In this document: positions 9,259 to 17,737 of the stretch, piece by piece
How the letters are laid out: each line of letters starts with the position of its first letter
Position numbering within the stretch: position 1 is the stretch's first letter
Assembly (NCBI RefSeq): GCF_002272835.1
Contig: NZ_MLAO01000005.1
Coordinates: 62,001 to 126,000, forward strand
Direction of reading: 5' to 3'
DNA length: 64,000 nucleotides
From: Helicobacter sp. 11S03491-1
GTDB lineage: Bacteria; Campylobacterota; Campylobacteria; Campylobacterales; Helicobacteraceae
Position numbers and translations under genes: made by a program
The notes under the pieces: model-generated
Told to the model about the DNA's origin: nothing
Databases searched by the model: none
The model's input: the letters and a program-made list of their open reading frames with translations, nothing else

Positions 9259-9646
9259 ATTGATATCTGGTTGCAGATCATTATAGAAAGTAAATTTTTT
9301 TAAAAATACTCAGAAATTCTCAAGTTATTTGCAGTCTTATTGTTGAAAGAGACATGATCATTGTTTATTATTTTGCAAGGGCTTCTTTGGCAATTTTGAT
9401 CTTAAAATTGTCGATAACAATCAGGAAGTTTTATTACAAAATTTTTTAATATAGTATTCTCATTACAAGGACTTTAATGATTAACAAAAGCCAAATGGGT
9501 ATTTTTACTTGCGTAAATTATATAAACTTTGTAAAATAAAAGTATCGAAAAAAGAGGGAAGTTGCATAAAAAGGAAAAAGTATGAGGTTGATACAAGTTC
9601 AAAATAACTTTGAGAAATTATCATCCCAAATCCAAAAACACAAAAA
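9259..9646 (+). other. AT-rich gap with possible gene remnants before the R-M locus
   Basis: No full gene is visible in this 388-base stretch apart from the small ORF at 9582. At 9261-9280 an imperfect stem (TGATATCTG and CAGATCA) follows the aspB stop and could be a weak terminator, with a T run about 13 bases later. On the minus strand near 9368-9430 a run of about 19 codons ends in a sensible C-terminus (IKIAKEALAK and stop) but has stops just upstream, so it may be a decayed gene end or chance. The stretch marks the left edge of the accessory DNA. Confidence 0.4.
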
Positions 9647-9650
9647 ATGA
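9582..9650 (+). CDS. Small ORF coupled to the methylase start
   Basis: A 22-codon ORF (MRLIQVQNNF at its start) has a good AAAAAGGA ribosome binding site, better than that of the methylase. Its TGA overlaps the methylase ATG (ATGA at 9647-9650). It may be a leader peptide coupling translation to the methylase, or the original N-terminus of the methylase in a different frame: a run of six A at 9642-9647 sits at the junction and one extra A would fuse the two frames. It is too short to assign by similarity. Confidence 0.4.
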   Translation: MRLIQVQNNFEKLSSQIQKHKK

Positions 9651-11617
9651 CAAAACTCTCAGATAAGCAGAAATCTTTTCATAACTCAGAAACTAAAACC
9701 TGTAAAATTAACAATAAACGTTATTTGGGAAATAAATACAAATTATTAGATTTTATAAAATCTATTGTGAAGCAAGAATGTGATGGTATAAATATCGTCG
9801 CAGACATATTTGCAGGAACTGGTGTGGTATCTTCGGCATTTATTGATAAAAAACTTATCATTAATGATATTTTATATAGTAATTATATTTGTTATATTGC
9901 TTGGTTTGATTCACAAAAATATGATAAAAATAAAGTTGAAAAATATATAAAACATTATAATGCCCTACATATCAAAACAGATAATTATATGAGCGATAAT
10001 TTTGCAAATACTTTTTTTGACCAAGATACTTGTAGAAAGATTGGTTATATTCGTGAAGATATTGAAAATAATTTTCAAAATAAGAAAATAAACAAAAAAG
10101 AATGGGCATTGCTAATAACTTCTTTATTATATTCTATGGATAGAATTGCAAATACTTGTGGTCATTATGATGCTTATAGACGAGATGGAACTTTTGATAA
10201 GGAGTTAGAATTATTATTGCCTGCACCGGAAGAAAACTTGCAGGATAATCAATTGTTTCATATGGATGCCAATATGCTGGTTCGCGAAATCAAGGCAGAT
10301 TTGGTTTATATTGATCCCCCCTATAATTCCAGACAATATTGTGATATATATCATTTGTTAGAAAATATTGCATTATGGCAAAAACCGGAAGTTTTTGGTA
10401 TTGGGCGAAAAATGGATAGAACAAAATTAAAAAGCGATTATTGCACTGTTGATGCACCAAAAGCTTTTGAAGATTTGATCAAAAATATAAATGCAAAATA
10501 TATCTTACTTTCATATAACAATATGGAAACCAAAGGGGATAATCGCTCTAATGCTCGGATAACTGATGGGGATATTTTGCGAATACTTAAAACTAAGGGT
10601 GAGGTAAGAGTATTTTCTAAAAAATACAAAGCATTCACAACGGGAAAGTCAAATATTAAGGGCAATGAAGAAAGATTATTCTTGTGTATTTGCAAACAAA
10701 TATCAAAGCATCCTATCCAATCACCATTAAATTATGTTGGTGGGAAATTTAAATTATTGCCACAAATACTACCAAAATTTCCGGTAAATATAAAAAACTT
10801 TGTGGATTTGTTTTGTGGTGGGTGTAATGTTGGTATAAATATAAGCGCAGAAAAAATCATCTTCAATGATACTAATGAAAATCTAATAAATATTTATAAA
10901 GTTTTTCAAAATATAGAGAAAACAAAAATTATCACAACAATAGATCAAATCATTGCAAGGTTTGAATTATCACAAAGTGCTATCAATGGATATGATTTTT
11001 ATCTATGTCGCAACAAAGATGGTTTGCAAAAATACAATAAAGATGGTTATATAAAATTACGAGATGTATTTAATAAGATGACAATAAAAAATAATGATTA
11101 TTATTTGATGTTATATGTTTTAATTATATTTTCATTTAATAATCAAATTCGTTTTAATGCTAAAGGGCAATTTAATTTACCGGTTGGGAAACGGGATTTT
11201 AATTCTAAAATGCGAATAAAATTATCTCATTTTATAGATAGAATACAGAAAAATAATTGTGAATTTACAAATCTGGATTTTCGAAAAATATCACCAAAAG
11301 CATTTGGTAAGGATACTTTTGTCTATATTGATCCGCCTTATTTGATAACTTGTGCTACTTATAATGAAAAAAATGGTTGGAGAGAGCAAGATGAGCATGA
11401 TTTATTAGACTATATTCATATGCTCAACACACAAGGTGTAAGATTTGGACTATCAAATGTTCTCACCAATAAAGGCAAGGTAAATACAACCCTCATGAAT
11501 TGGATAAACAAAAATAATTATCGCGTGATTAACTTGGATTATTCTTATGCTAATTCCAATTATCAAACGAAAGATAAAACATCAAAACCACAAGAAGTTT
11601 TGATTGTAAATTATTAA
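9647..11617 (+). CDS. Fused double-domain adenine-specific DNA methyltransferase
   Basis: Two alpha-class (D12/Dam-type) N6-adenine methylases are joined in one 656-residue chain. Domain 1 (about 20-355) has the SAM region RYLGNKYKLLDFI and DIFAGTGVVS and the catalytic YIDPPYNSRQY; domain 2 (about 360-656) has LNYVGGKFKLLPQI, FVDLFCGGCNVG and YIDPPYLITCATYN. Both domains keep complete catalytic motifs. Two domains usually mean that each strand of an asymmetric site is methylated separately, as in the FokI system. It is followed 12 bases later by an AlwI-family endonuclease gene, so together they form a type IIS-like system. The exact site is not readable from the sequence. Confidence 0.9.
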   Translation: MTKLSDKQKSFHNSETKTCKINNKRYLGNKYKLLDFIKSIVKQECDGINIVADIFAGTGVVSSAFIDKKLIINDILYSNYICYIAWFDSQKYDKNKVEKYIKHYNALHIKTDNYMSDNFANTFFDQDTCRKIGYIREDIENNFQNKKINKKEWALLITSLLYSMDRIANTCGHYDAYRRDGTFDKELELLLPAPEENLQDNQLFHMDANMLVREIKADLVYIDPPYNSRQYCDIYHLLENIALWQKPEVFGIGRKMDRTKLKSDYCTVDAPKAFEDLIKNINAKYILLSYNNMETKGDNRSNARITDGDILRILKTKGEVRVFSKKYKAFTTGKSNIKGNEERLFLCICKQISKHPIQSPLNYVGGKFKLLPQILPKFPVNIKNFVDLFCGGCNVGINISAEKIIFNDTNENLINIYKVFQNIEKTKIITTIDQIIARFELSQSAINGYDFYLCRNKDGLQKYNKDGYIKLRDVFNKMTIKNNDYYLMLYVLIIFSFNNQIRFNAKGQFNLPVGKRDFNSKMRIKLSHFIDRIQKNNCEFTNLDFRKISPKAFGKDTFVYIDPPYLITCATYNEKNGWREQDEHDLLDYIHMLNTQGVRFGLSNVLTNKGKVNTTLMNWINKNNYRVINLDYSYANSNYQTKDKTSKPQEVLIVNY

Positions 11618-11629
11618 AGAAAGTTAATA

Positions 11630-13478
11630 ATGCAAACATTATGGAATATATCTACAACAATAAGAAACCCGGAAAGAGTGCCTATGTTTTTACAAATAGC
11701 GGCATTGCTTGAAGGAAAAATTTGGGATAAAGACAAATCAATGCAGGTTTCAAATACTGCTTATACAGCATCGTAAATACTTAAGTGAAAATGAAAGCGC
11801 TCTAACTTTTAATAATTTATCTGCCAAACAAATCAAATTACTAAAAGATAAGACCATAGATATGACTTACAAACAAGCACAAGACATATTTAACGCAAAA
11901 AATTACAAAGATCCGGATATGATGCGTGGTCGACAATCCATGAACCCGTTGACTAAACTAGGGTTGATACAAATTGATAAAAATAAGATAATCCATTTGA
12001 GTAATGTTGGTCGAAAACTCTATGATGGATCTATAACTTGGGATGATTTTGTCTTAGATAGTTTATTGAAATATCAATTGCCAAATCCAACAACTGAAGG
12101 GTTTAAGGATTGGAATATAAAACCATTTATTGCGATTTTACATCTCATTAAAAGAGTCAATCAATTGTGCGTTAGTTATGGATTAAAATCAAAAGGAATC
12201 TCAACGGAAGAATTTGGTATATTTGCTTTATCTTTAAATGATTATAAAAATATAGACAAAGTTGCCAATGATTTATTGTCTTATAGAAAAAATTTCGAGA
12301 AGATACATCCTGCTAATTATAAAAATAACCATGAATATGAAATCGCTTCTGAAGAATATATGAAAAATTTTATAGAAAAATATCTCTTTGACTTTAATAA
12401 TCCGGTTAAAAATGCTTATGAATATGGTGATAGCATGATACGTTATTTGCGACAAACAAAGTATATTTTATTTCGTGGGAAGTATGATCGCCAATATATT
12501 GACCTTGAACCATGTCGCATGATTGAAATTGATTCAATACTTGCTGTTGATAATGCGTCCAATAAAACATACACAAAAGAACAATGGCAAAAATATATGG
12601 GAACTTATGGTGCTTATGAATTGCCATTTGAAACTATTGATAAACTTACAAAGATCTATGATTCTATTATCCCTGATATCCGTACTCTAGAGAATAAACT
12701 AGGCAAAAAAGTAAAATTATTTGAAAAACCAAACATAAAAGACAAATTAAAAGCTATAATCAAAATAATGCGTGAATATCGCATTGAATTAAAGAATTTG
12801 GAAATCAAATTTGATTATGCTTATGATACATCAAAAATTGAACAGACAATAAAAATACTCAGTGATTTAGCGACTAATCATAAAAATGATAATATGGTAA
12901 GTAAGCCATCAATCGAACTTGAAAAATGGACAAATGTTGCTCTAAATATTATCAATGATGCAGAATCTATAAAGCCAAATTTCCCTATGGGCGATGACAA
13001 TGAGCCAACATTTACTGCCCCTGCCGGTGTGTCAGATATAGAATGTAATTATGGAAAGTTTGGCGTGATTTGTGAGGTTACAATGCTAAAAGGACGGGAT
13101 CAATGGTATAATGAAGGAATACCGGTCATGCGTCATTTACGAGATTATGAGGATAGATTTCCAAATATACCAAACTATTGTTTGTTTATTGCTCCATCAA
13201 TTCATGAAGACACTATTAGCACTTATTGGAATGCCCTCAAATATGAATTTAAAGGTAAAAAACAAAGGATTGTTCCTATTACAATCAAACAATTAACTTA
13301 TATATTATCCCTTGTAAAACAGTTAAGAGAAAGTAGAAATAATATATATTGCGAAAATATATTGGATTTATATAATCGTTGTATTGATGTAAGTAAGATT
13401 AATAATTCTACTCAATGGCTTGATTATATTGATGAAGAGCTGGAGAAATGGCGATCACAGTTGTTACAAAATCTATAA
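11630..13478 (+). pseudogene. AlwI-family restriction endonuclease, frameshifted near the start
   Basis: The true start is ATG 11630, giving LWNISTTIRNPERVPMFLQI and then ALLEGKIWDKD, the typical AlwI-family N-terminus. This frame stops at about 11775, while the rest of the protein continues in the +1 frame, picked up as RFQILLIQHRKYL from about 11747 to the stop at 13478. One extra A in the run at 11735-11737 (ACAAATC) would explain the break, restoring WDKDNQ-CRFQIL and a protein of about 615 residues. The catalytic region is intact: SDIECNYGKF and CEVTML near the C-terminus, then VMRHLRDYE. Either the enzyme is inactive, or this is a sequencing error or frameshift. A TTG at 11709 could start a version lacking the N-terminus. 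Confidence 0.82.
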
Positions 13479-14041
13479 AATTTATTTTAAAATCAATGTT
13501 TATTAAGTATGGTATTGGCAGTAGCCGGATAATAGAGCAGGGCGGGTTGATTATCTTAATTTCTTTGGGATTTCTTGTGTCGGTTTAAATTGCTAAATTA
13601 CTAATTAAATTACCAAAGGATAAAAGCAGGAACAGGAAATAAAACAAATTTTATTCATAAAATGACAAGAAATAACAATAGAGTTTTTTAGAAGAAAATT
13701 TAAAATAAATTGATACAAAAATTACCACCTTTAGGCTAATGCAGGGTAAGTTTGCTAAAGTTACCAAAGCTCTGGATTTGAAAATATTTTTAGGGACAGG
13801 AATAAATTTCGCAAGGTTTTATTCTCAAACATATCGTGCAACAAACCCCTAAGGGCAAATATCTGGGTGGATGGGGAATTATCAAGGGATTAGATTAGAT
13901 TGGCTGTAGTTTGAAAATTATAGTTTTCATAAGTAAAATAAATAAATTTTAGGTTATAATAATCAAATCAAGCAAGTTGAACGTGCAGGAAAAACTATAA
14001 TCCCTAAATCCCTAATAAAAAAGGTGAAATAAGGCAAGGTT
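13479..14041 (+). other. Gene-poor stretch between the endonuclease and xerH
   Basis: No intact gene is seen in these 563 bases. Short open fragments occur: 13496-13588 (30 residues, hydrophobic end GGLIILISLGFLVSV), 13739-13851 (37 residues) and a start-less run ending near 14033 (VERAGKTIIPKSLIKKVK and stop). They have no recognised family and may be remnants of decayed genes or chance ORFs. The only element I can name is the dif-like site at 13907-13936. The region forms the right edge of the accessory block. Confidence 0.4.
13907..13936 (+). other. Putative difH chromosome dimer resolution site
   Basis: Two half-sites in inverted orientation, with TGAAAA at 13912-13917 and TTTTCA at 13924-13929, flank a 6-bp spacer TTATAG, the geometry of Xer recombination sites. 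Read on the minus strand the outer arms (TTACTTATGAAAACT and ATTTTCAAACTA) closely resemble the difH site as I remember it from H. pylori. It lies 105 bases upstream of xerH, the usual place for this single-recombinase system. Exact comparison with published difH sequences was not possible here. Confidence 0.72.
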
Positions 14042-15124
14042 ATGAGATATATTTTAGAATCTCCTCAAAAAGATTTTTTATCCAATTTGTTATTTTGGTG
14101 CGCTAGATTTATTCGTTATAAAATGACGACTCTTTCTAACTCTAACATAAAAGATAAGAAATGTATTGGAATGTGTATGGAAAAACTCCAAAATAATATT
14201 GCAAGCATTGATGATTTGATTAATACTTGCAAAGATGCGCGTAATGCAGGTCTCATCGGGATAAATACTTATGCCCAACCTATTTTGAAGCTTTATAAAC
14301 ATTTATCTGAGAATCACTTAACCTCTATGAAACAAATTGATGAGGAAATTTTGAGTGATTTTTTAGCCGTGCAAACCGGTGGTTTAAGCGCAGCAAGTAA
14401 GAAAAATTATCGTATTGCACTTTTGGGACTTTTTGGTTATATTGATAGGCAGAATCAAGACAATGAAGGAAAATCTTATATCTATAATATTGAACTCAAG
14501 AATATTGGTGGGATCAAGGGAAAATCAGGACAAAAGTTACCTGCACATTTGAATGAGAATGAGTTAGAAAAATTTCTAGAAGGTATTGAGAAATTTGAAA
14601 TACCTCAAACTATTCGGGCAAGAAATCGATTAATGATAAAAATAATTATTTATACCGGTATTCGTGTAAGTGAGATGTTGTATTTAAAAAACAAAGATAT
14701 TTTACCTGAAGATAACGTCTATCTTTTGAACATCAGAGGAAAAGGCGATAAATATCGAGTAGTGATGATTAAGTCTTGCCATATTCGGAGTTTATTAGAG
14801 GAATGGCTTATAGAACGATCCAAGCTAACAACCACCATTCAAGATGGATTATTGTTTTGCAATCAAAAAGGCAAGGCATTAAGTCAGGCTTATATTTATC
14901 AGATTGTTGAAAAGATCCTTATGAGTGTAGGAATTAGAAAGAAAAAAAATGGAGCGCATATGCTAAGACATTCTTTTGCTACTTTGTTATATCAAAAACG
15001 ACATGATTTGGTATTGGTGCAAGAGGCACTTGGGCATGCAGATCTAAATACAAGCAGAATTTATATGCATTTCGATAAAAAACGTCTCATAGAAGCTGCA
15101 AGCATCATGGATGATATTAGTTAA
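14042..15124 (+). CDS. xerH: Tyrosine recombinase XerH
   Basis: XerH is the single Xer recombinase of Helicobacter and Campylobacter; it resolves chromosome dimers at difH near the terminus. The N-terminal DNA-binding domain contains NAGLIGINTYAQPILK and TGGLSAASKKNYRIALLGLF; the catalytic domain contains TGIRVSEML (first Arg), RGKGDKYR (Lys), HMLRHSFATLLYQ (His and Arg), LGHADLNTSRIYMHF (His and the tyrosine nucleophile). Its 360 residues match H. pylori XerH closely over the whole length as I remember it. The dif-like site upstream supports the same role. It should not be mistaken for a phage integrase. Confidence 0.95.
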   Translation: MRYILESPQKDFLSNLLFWCARFIRYKMTTLSNSNIKDKKCIGMCMEKLQNNIASIDDLINTCKDARNAGLIGINTYAQPILKLYKHLSENHLTSMKQIDEEILSDFLAVQTGGLSAASKKNYRIALLGLFGYIDRQNQDNEGKSYIYNIELKNIGGIKGKSGQKLPAHLNENELEKFLEGIEKFEIPQTIRARNRLMIKIIIYTGIRVSEMLYLKNKDILPEDNVYLLNIRGKGDKYRVVMIKSCHIRSLLEEWLIERSKLTTTIQDGLLFCNQKGKALSQAYIYQIVEKILMSVGIRKKKNGAHMLRHSFATLLYQKRHDLVLVQEALGHADLNTSRIYMHFDKKRLIEAASIMDDIS

Positions 15125-15155
15125 TCACCCTGCTCTTTTGCATTTAGTATCCGGA

Positions 15156-15689
15156 TTAATTAAAAAAGAATTTCTTTGTTCCCCACCATGCAAACAAAGA
15201 AATAATGCCAAAAAAGACAAAATAAATCCCGGCAAGTACTCCAATTGTAGCAGAAGCAACATTTGGATGTATGCTAAAAATTATTCCAATGATAATATTA
15301 ATGATAGAAATAATAAATAACCATAACCATTGACCAAAGCCTGATTTTCTTAAATCAAAAGAAGAAATCATTCCTAAAATTCCCTTAAAAATTGCCAGAA
15401 AAGCTACAAAATAAATCATTATAATAGAAGCAAATCCTATCCCGCCCCAAATAAATAAAATTCCAAAAAGAAGTGATAATAAACTGTCTGCCAAAAGCCA
15501 TTGGGCATTAATGATATTTTTGATATTGAGATAATGCAAAATCCCCACTATCCCTCCAATAATTAAAACTATAGGGATTATAAGCATTAAAGTAAAAAAT
15601 GTTTCTATGGGGGTAAATATGCTAACTATCCCACATATAAGCATGATCAATCCAAATAAAAACCAAATGACACTAAGAAAACTTTTCAT
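15156..15689 (-). CDS. HdeD-family membrane protein
   Basis: This 177-residue protein is almost entirely hydrophobic, with about six transmembrane segments in three pairs (for example residues 5-27, 33-53, 63-85, 90-110, 121-140 and 148-172). Length and pattern fit the HdeD/DUF308 family, named for an acid-resistance protein of E. coli; its molecular activity is not known. It stands alone on the minus strand, tail to tail with xerH, separated from the efflux operon by about 150 bases. A promoter-like TTACAAT lies upstream on the minus strand. The family call is good, the function is not established. Confidence 0.75.
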   Translation of the reverse strand: MKSFLSVIWFLFGLIMLICGIVSIFTPIETFFTLMLIIPIVLIIGGIVGILHYLNIKNIINAQWLLADSLLSLLFGILFIWGGIGFASIIMIYFVAFLAIFKGILGMISSFDLRKSGFGQWLWLFIISIINIIIGIIFSIHPNVASATIGVLAGIYFVFFGIISLFAWWGTKKFFFN

Positions 15690-15842
15690 CGTCTCTAACC
15701 TTTTTTGTATGATTTGTATGAATAATTTCTTGCATTGTAATATGAAAAAATTACAAAAAATCCAATTCTCATTTTATGAAATAAAATTCTATCTTATAGA
15801 GTAATATTGATATTTTTATTGTAGAAATAAGTGGTATTTATT

Positions 15843-17057
15843 TTATTCATATCTGAGAGCTTCGATGGGATTAAGTCCGGAAGCTCTCCTTGCAGGGAGA
15901 TATCCAAACATAACTCCAATGAGCGCAGAAAACAAAAAAGCAAAAATAGCTACACTAATATAAAATACAAAAGGTATATGCATCATATAGCTGATACCCC
16001 ATGCAATAAAGAAAGCAAGAACAATCCCTATTATCCCGCCCAAAGAACTTACGACAACTGCTTCAATTAAAAATTGCAAAAGTACCTCCCCTTCTGAGGC
16101 ACCAATTGCGAGACGTGTTCCAATTTCTCGTGTGCGTTCAGTAACAGAAACTAACATGATGTTCATAATGCCTATACCCCCTACAATCAAACTTACTCCG
16201 GCAATGCAGCCTAAAAATAAAGTCAATACTTTTGTCGTTGAAGAAACCATTTTTTCTATTTCTTTAGTGTCCATAATCTCAAAACTATCTCTTTGCCCAC
16301 TTTTAATATGGCGTACATTACGTAAAATTGACGTTAAGTCTTGAGTGGCTTTTGTGGTATCAATCCCATTATTGAGAGAAATCATGATTCTATTGACATT
16401 GTATAAAGTTTTTTTGCCGCTTATATATTTTTGATAAGTTTTGAATGGTAAAACAATAGTATCATCTTGATCATTTCCCATTGCCCCCTGCCCTTTTGCT
16501 TCTAATACGCCTATGACTTTGCAAATAGTTTTTGCTATTTTTATTTGCGCACCTAAGGGATTTTTATCTTCAAAAAGTGCTTTTTTGACACTTTCTCCCA
16601 ATATACATACATTTGTACCATTTATATAGTCTTTATCATCAAATTCTATACCCATGGCAAGTTCCCAGTTAGTAACTTTAAAATAATCTTTTGTAATACC
16701 ATTTACCTGTGTTTGTGTGTTAGACCCAAAATATTGTGCGACAACAGAGCTGCTTGAGAGAGGAGCAAGTGCTTGAATACCTTGTAATCTACTTCTAATG
16801 ATATTTGCCTCTTCCGGGGTGAAATTACGTTTTAAGCTTGCCCCGCCCGTATTGAGTTTGTGTGCAGGAAAAACGATTAAAAGGTTGCTGCCTAAGCTTG
16901 AAATCCTTTGTGTTATCATTTTTGTCGTGCCATTTCCCAGAGCAACCATGACAATCACTGATCCTACTCCAATAATAATTCCAAGCATGGTCAAGAATGC
17001 GCGTAAATAGTTTCGTTTGATTTGTCTAAAGGCTAATAAAAATGCATTCAATATCAT
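15843..17057 (-). CDS. macB: MacB-type ABC transporter permease
   Basis: This is the membrane part of a MacAB-TolC type exporter. Residues 1-45 contain the first transmembrane segment with LRAFLTMLGIIIGVGSVIVMVAL, a large periplasmic MacB_PCD domain follows (about 45-240), and three more membrane segments form the FtsX domain with TERTREIGTRLAIGA near residue 310. Length (404) is that of a stand-alone permease; E. coli MacB fuses this with the ATPase. It overlaps the ATPase gene by 4 bases and is last in the tolC-macA-ATPase-permease operon. Substrates could be macrolides, peptides, lipoproteins or siderophores; the sequence does not decide. Confidence 0.92.
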   Translation of the reverse strand: MILNAFLLAFRQIKRNYLRAFLTMLGIIIGVGSVIVMVALGNGTTKMITQRISSLGSNLLIVFPAHKLNTGGASLKRNFTPEEANIIRSRLQGIQALAPLSSSSVVAQYFGSNTQTQVNGITKDYFKVTNWELAMGIEFDDKDYINGTNVCILGESVKKALFEDKNPLGAQIKIAKTICKVIGVLEAKGQGAMGNDQDDTIVLPFKTYQKYISGKKTLYNVNRIMISLNNGIDTTKATQDLTSILRNVRHIKSGQRDSFEIMDTKEIEKMVSSTTKVLTLFLGCIAGVSLIVGGIGIMNIMLVSVTERTREIGTRLAIGASEGEVLLQFLIEAVVVSSLGGIIGIVLAFFIAWGISYMMHIPFVFYISVAIFAFLFSALIGVMFGYLPARRASGLNPIEALRYE

Positions 17058-17737
17058 TTTTTAGAATCCTTTTGTATATTACCATCTAAAAAATGCACTT
17101 CTCTATGGGCATATGCAGCCATTTCGGGTTCATGAGTTACCATTAAGATTGTAATCCCCAGTTCCTTGTTGAGTTGGCATAAAATTTCCATAATTTCAAC
17201 ACTGCGTTTAGTGTCCAAATTTCCCGTAGGTTCATCAGCTAATAAAAATAAAGGTTTAGAAACAATAGCTCTAGCAATGGCCACCCTTTGGGCTTGTCCA
17301 CCGGAAAGCTCTGAGCTGCTATGAGTCTCCCAACCCTTAAGTCCGACCATCTCTAAGGCTTTTAGCGCTTTTATTTTGCGTTCTTTTTTGCCAATCCCCC
17401 TATATAGAAGTGGTAATTCTACATTTTCAAGCGCACTTGTGCGGGATAAAAGATTGAAGCCTTGAAAAATAAATCCCATATAATATCGTCTAAGAAGTGA
17501 TCTTTGCTTTCTGTTGAGTTCAAAAACATTAACCCCACCAAAATGGTATTTTCCATCACTGGCAACATCTAAGCAACCCAAAATATTAGCCAAAGTGGAT
17601 TTTCCGGAGCCGGAAGGACCCATTAATGCGATGAATTCTCCTTGTTCTATTTGCAGGCAAACTCCTTTGAGTGCTAAAAAAATATTTTCTTTACTGCCAT
17701 AAAATTTTGTGATATTTTCAAGCTTTACTAAACACAT
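17054..17737 (-). CDS. ABC transporter ATP-binding protein of the MacB/LolD type
   Basis: This 227-residue ATPase powers the adjacent MacB-like permease. Walker A is GPSGSGKST (residues 40-48), the Q-loop is in IFQGFNLL, the ABC signature is ELSGGQAQRVAIARA, Walker B is LLADEPTGNLD and the H-loop is MVTHEPEMA. Sequence style is that of MacB/LolD/FtsE-type ATPases. The ATG directly abuts the macA stop and its stop overlaps the permease start, so the three are co-translated. ATPase and permease being separate polypeptides differs from fused E. coli MacB but is common in other phyla. Confidence 0.94.
   Translation of the reverse strand: MCLVKLENITKFYGSKENIFLALKGVCLQIEQGEFIALMGPSGSGKSTLANILGCLDVASDGKYHFGGVNVFELNRKQRSLLRRYYMGFIFQGFNLLSRTSALENVELPLLYRGIGKKERKIKALKALEMVGLKGWETHSSSELSGGQAQRVAIARAIVSKPLFLLADEPTGNLDTKRSVEIMEILCQLNKELGITILMVTHEPEMAAYAHREVHFLDGNIQKDSKK

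Noticed and set aside
9368-9430. Minus-strand gene remnant ending IAKEALAK after aspB
   Set aside because: Only about 19 codons are open and no family can be named; kept as a note in the gap description.
14042-15124. Tyrosine recombinase as a sign of a prophage or integrative element
   Set aside because: The protein matches XerH over its full length and lies beside a dif-like site; no phage genes or direct repeats flank it.
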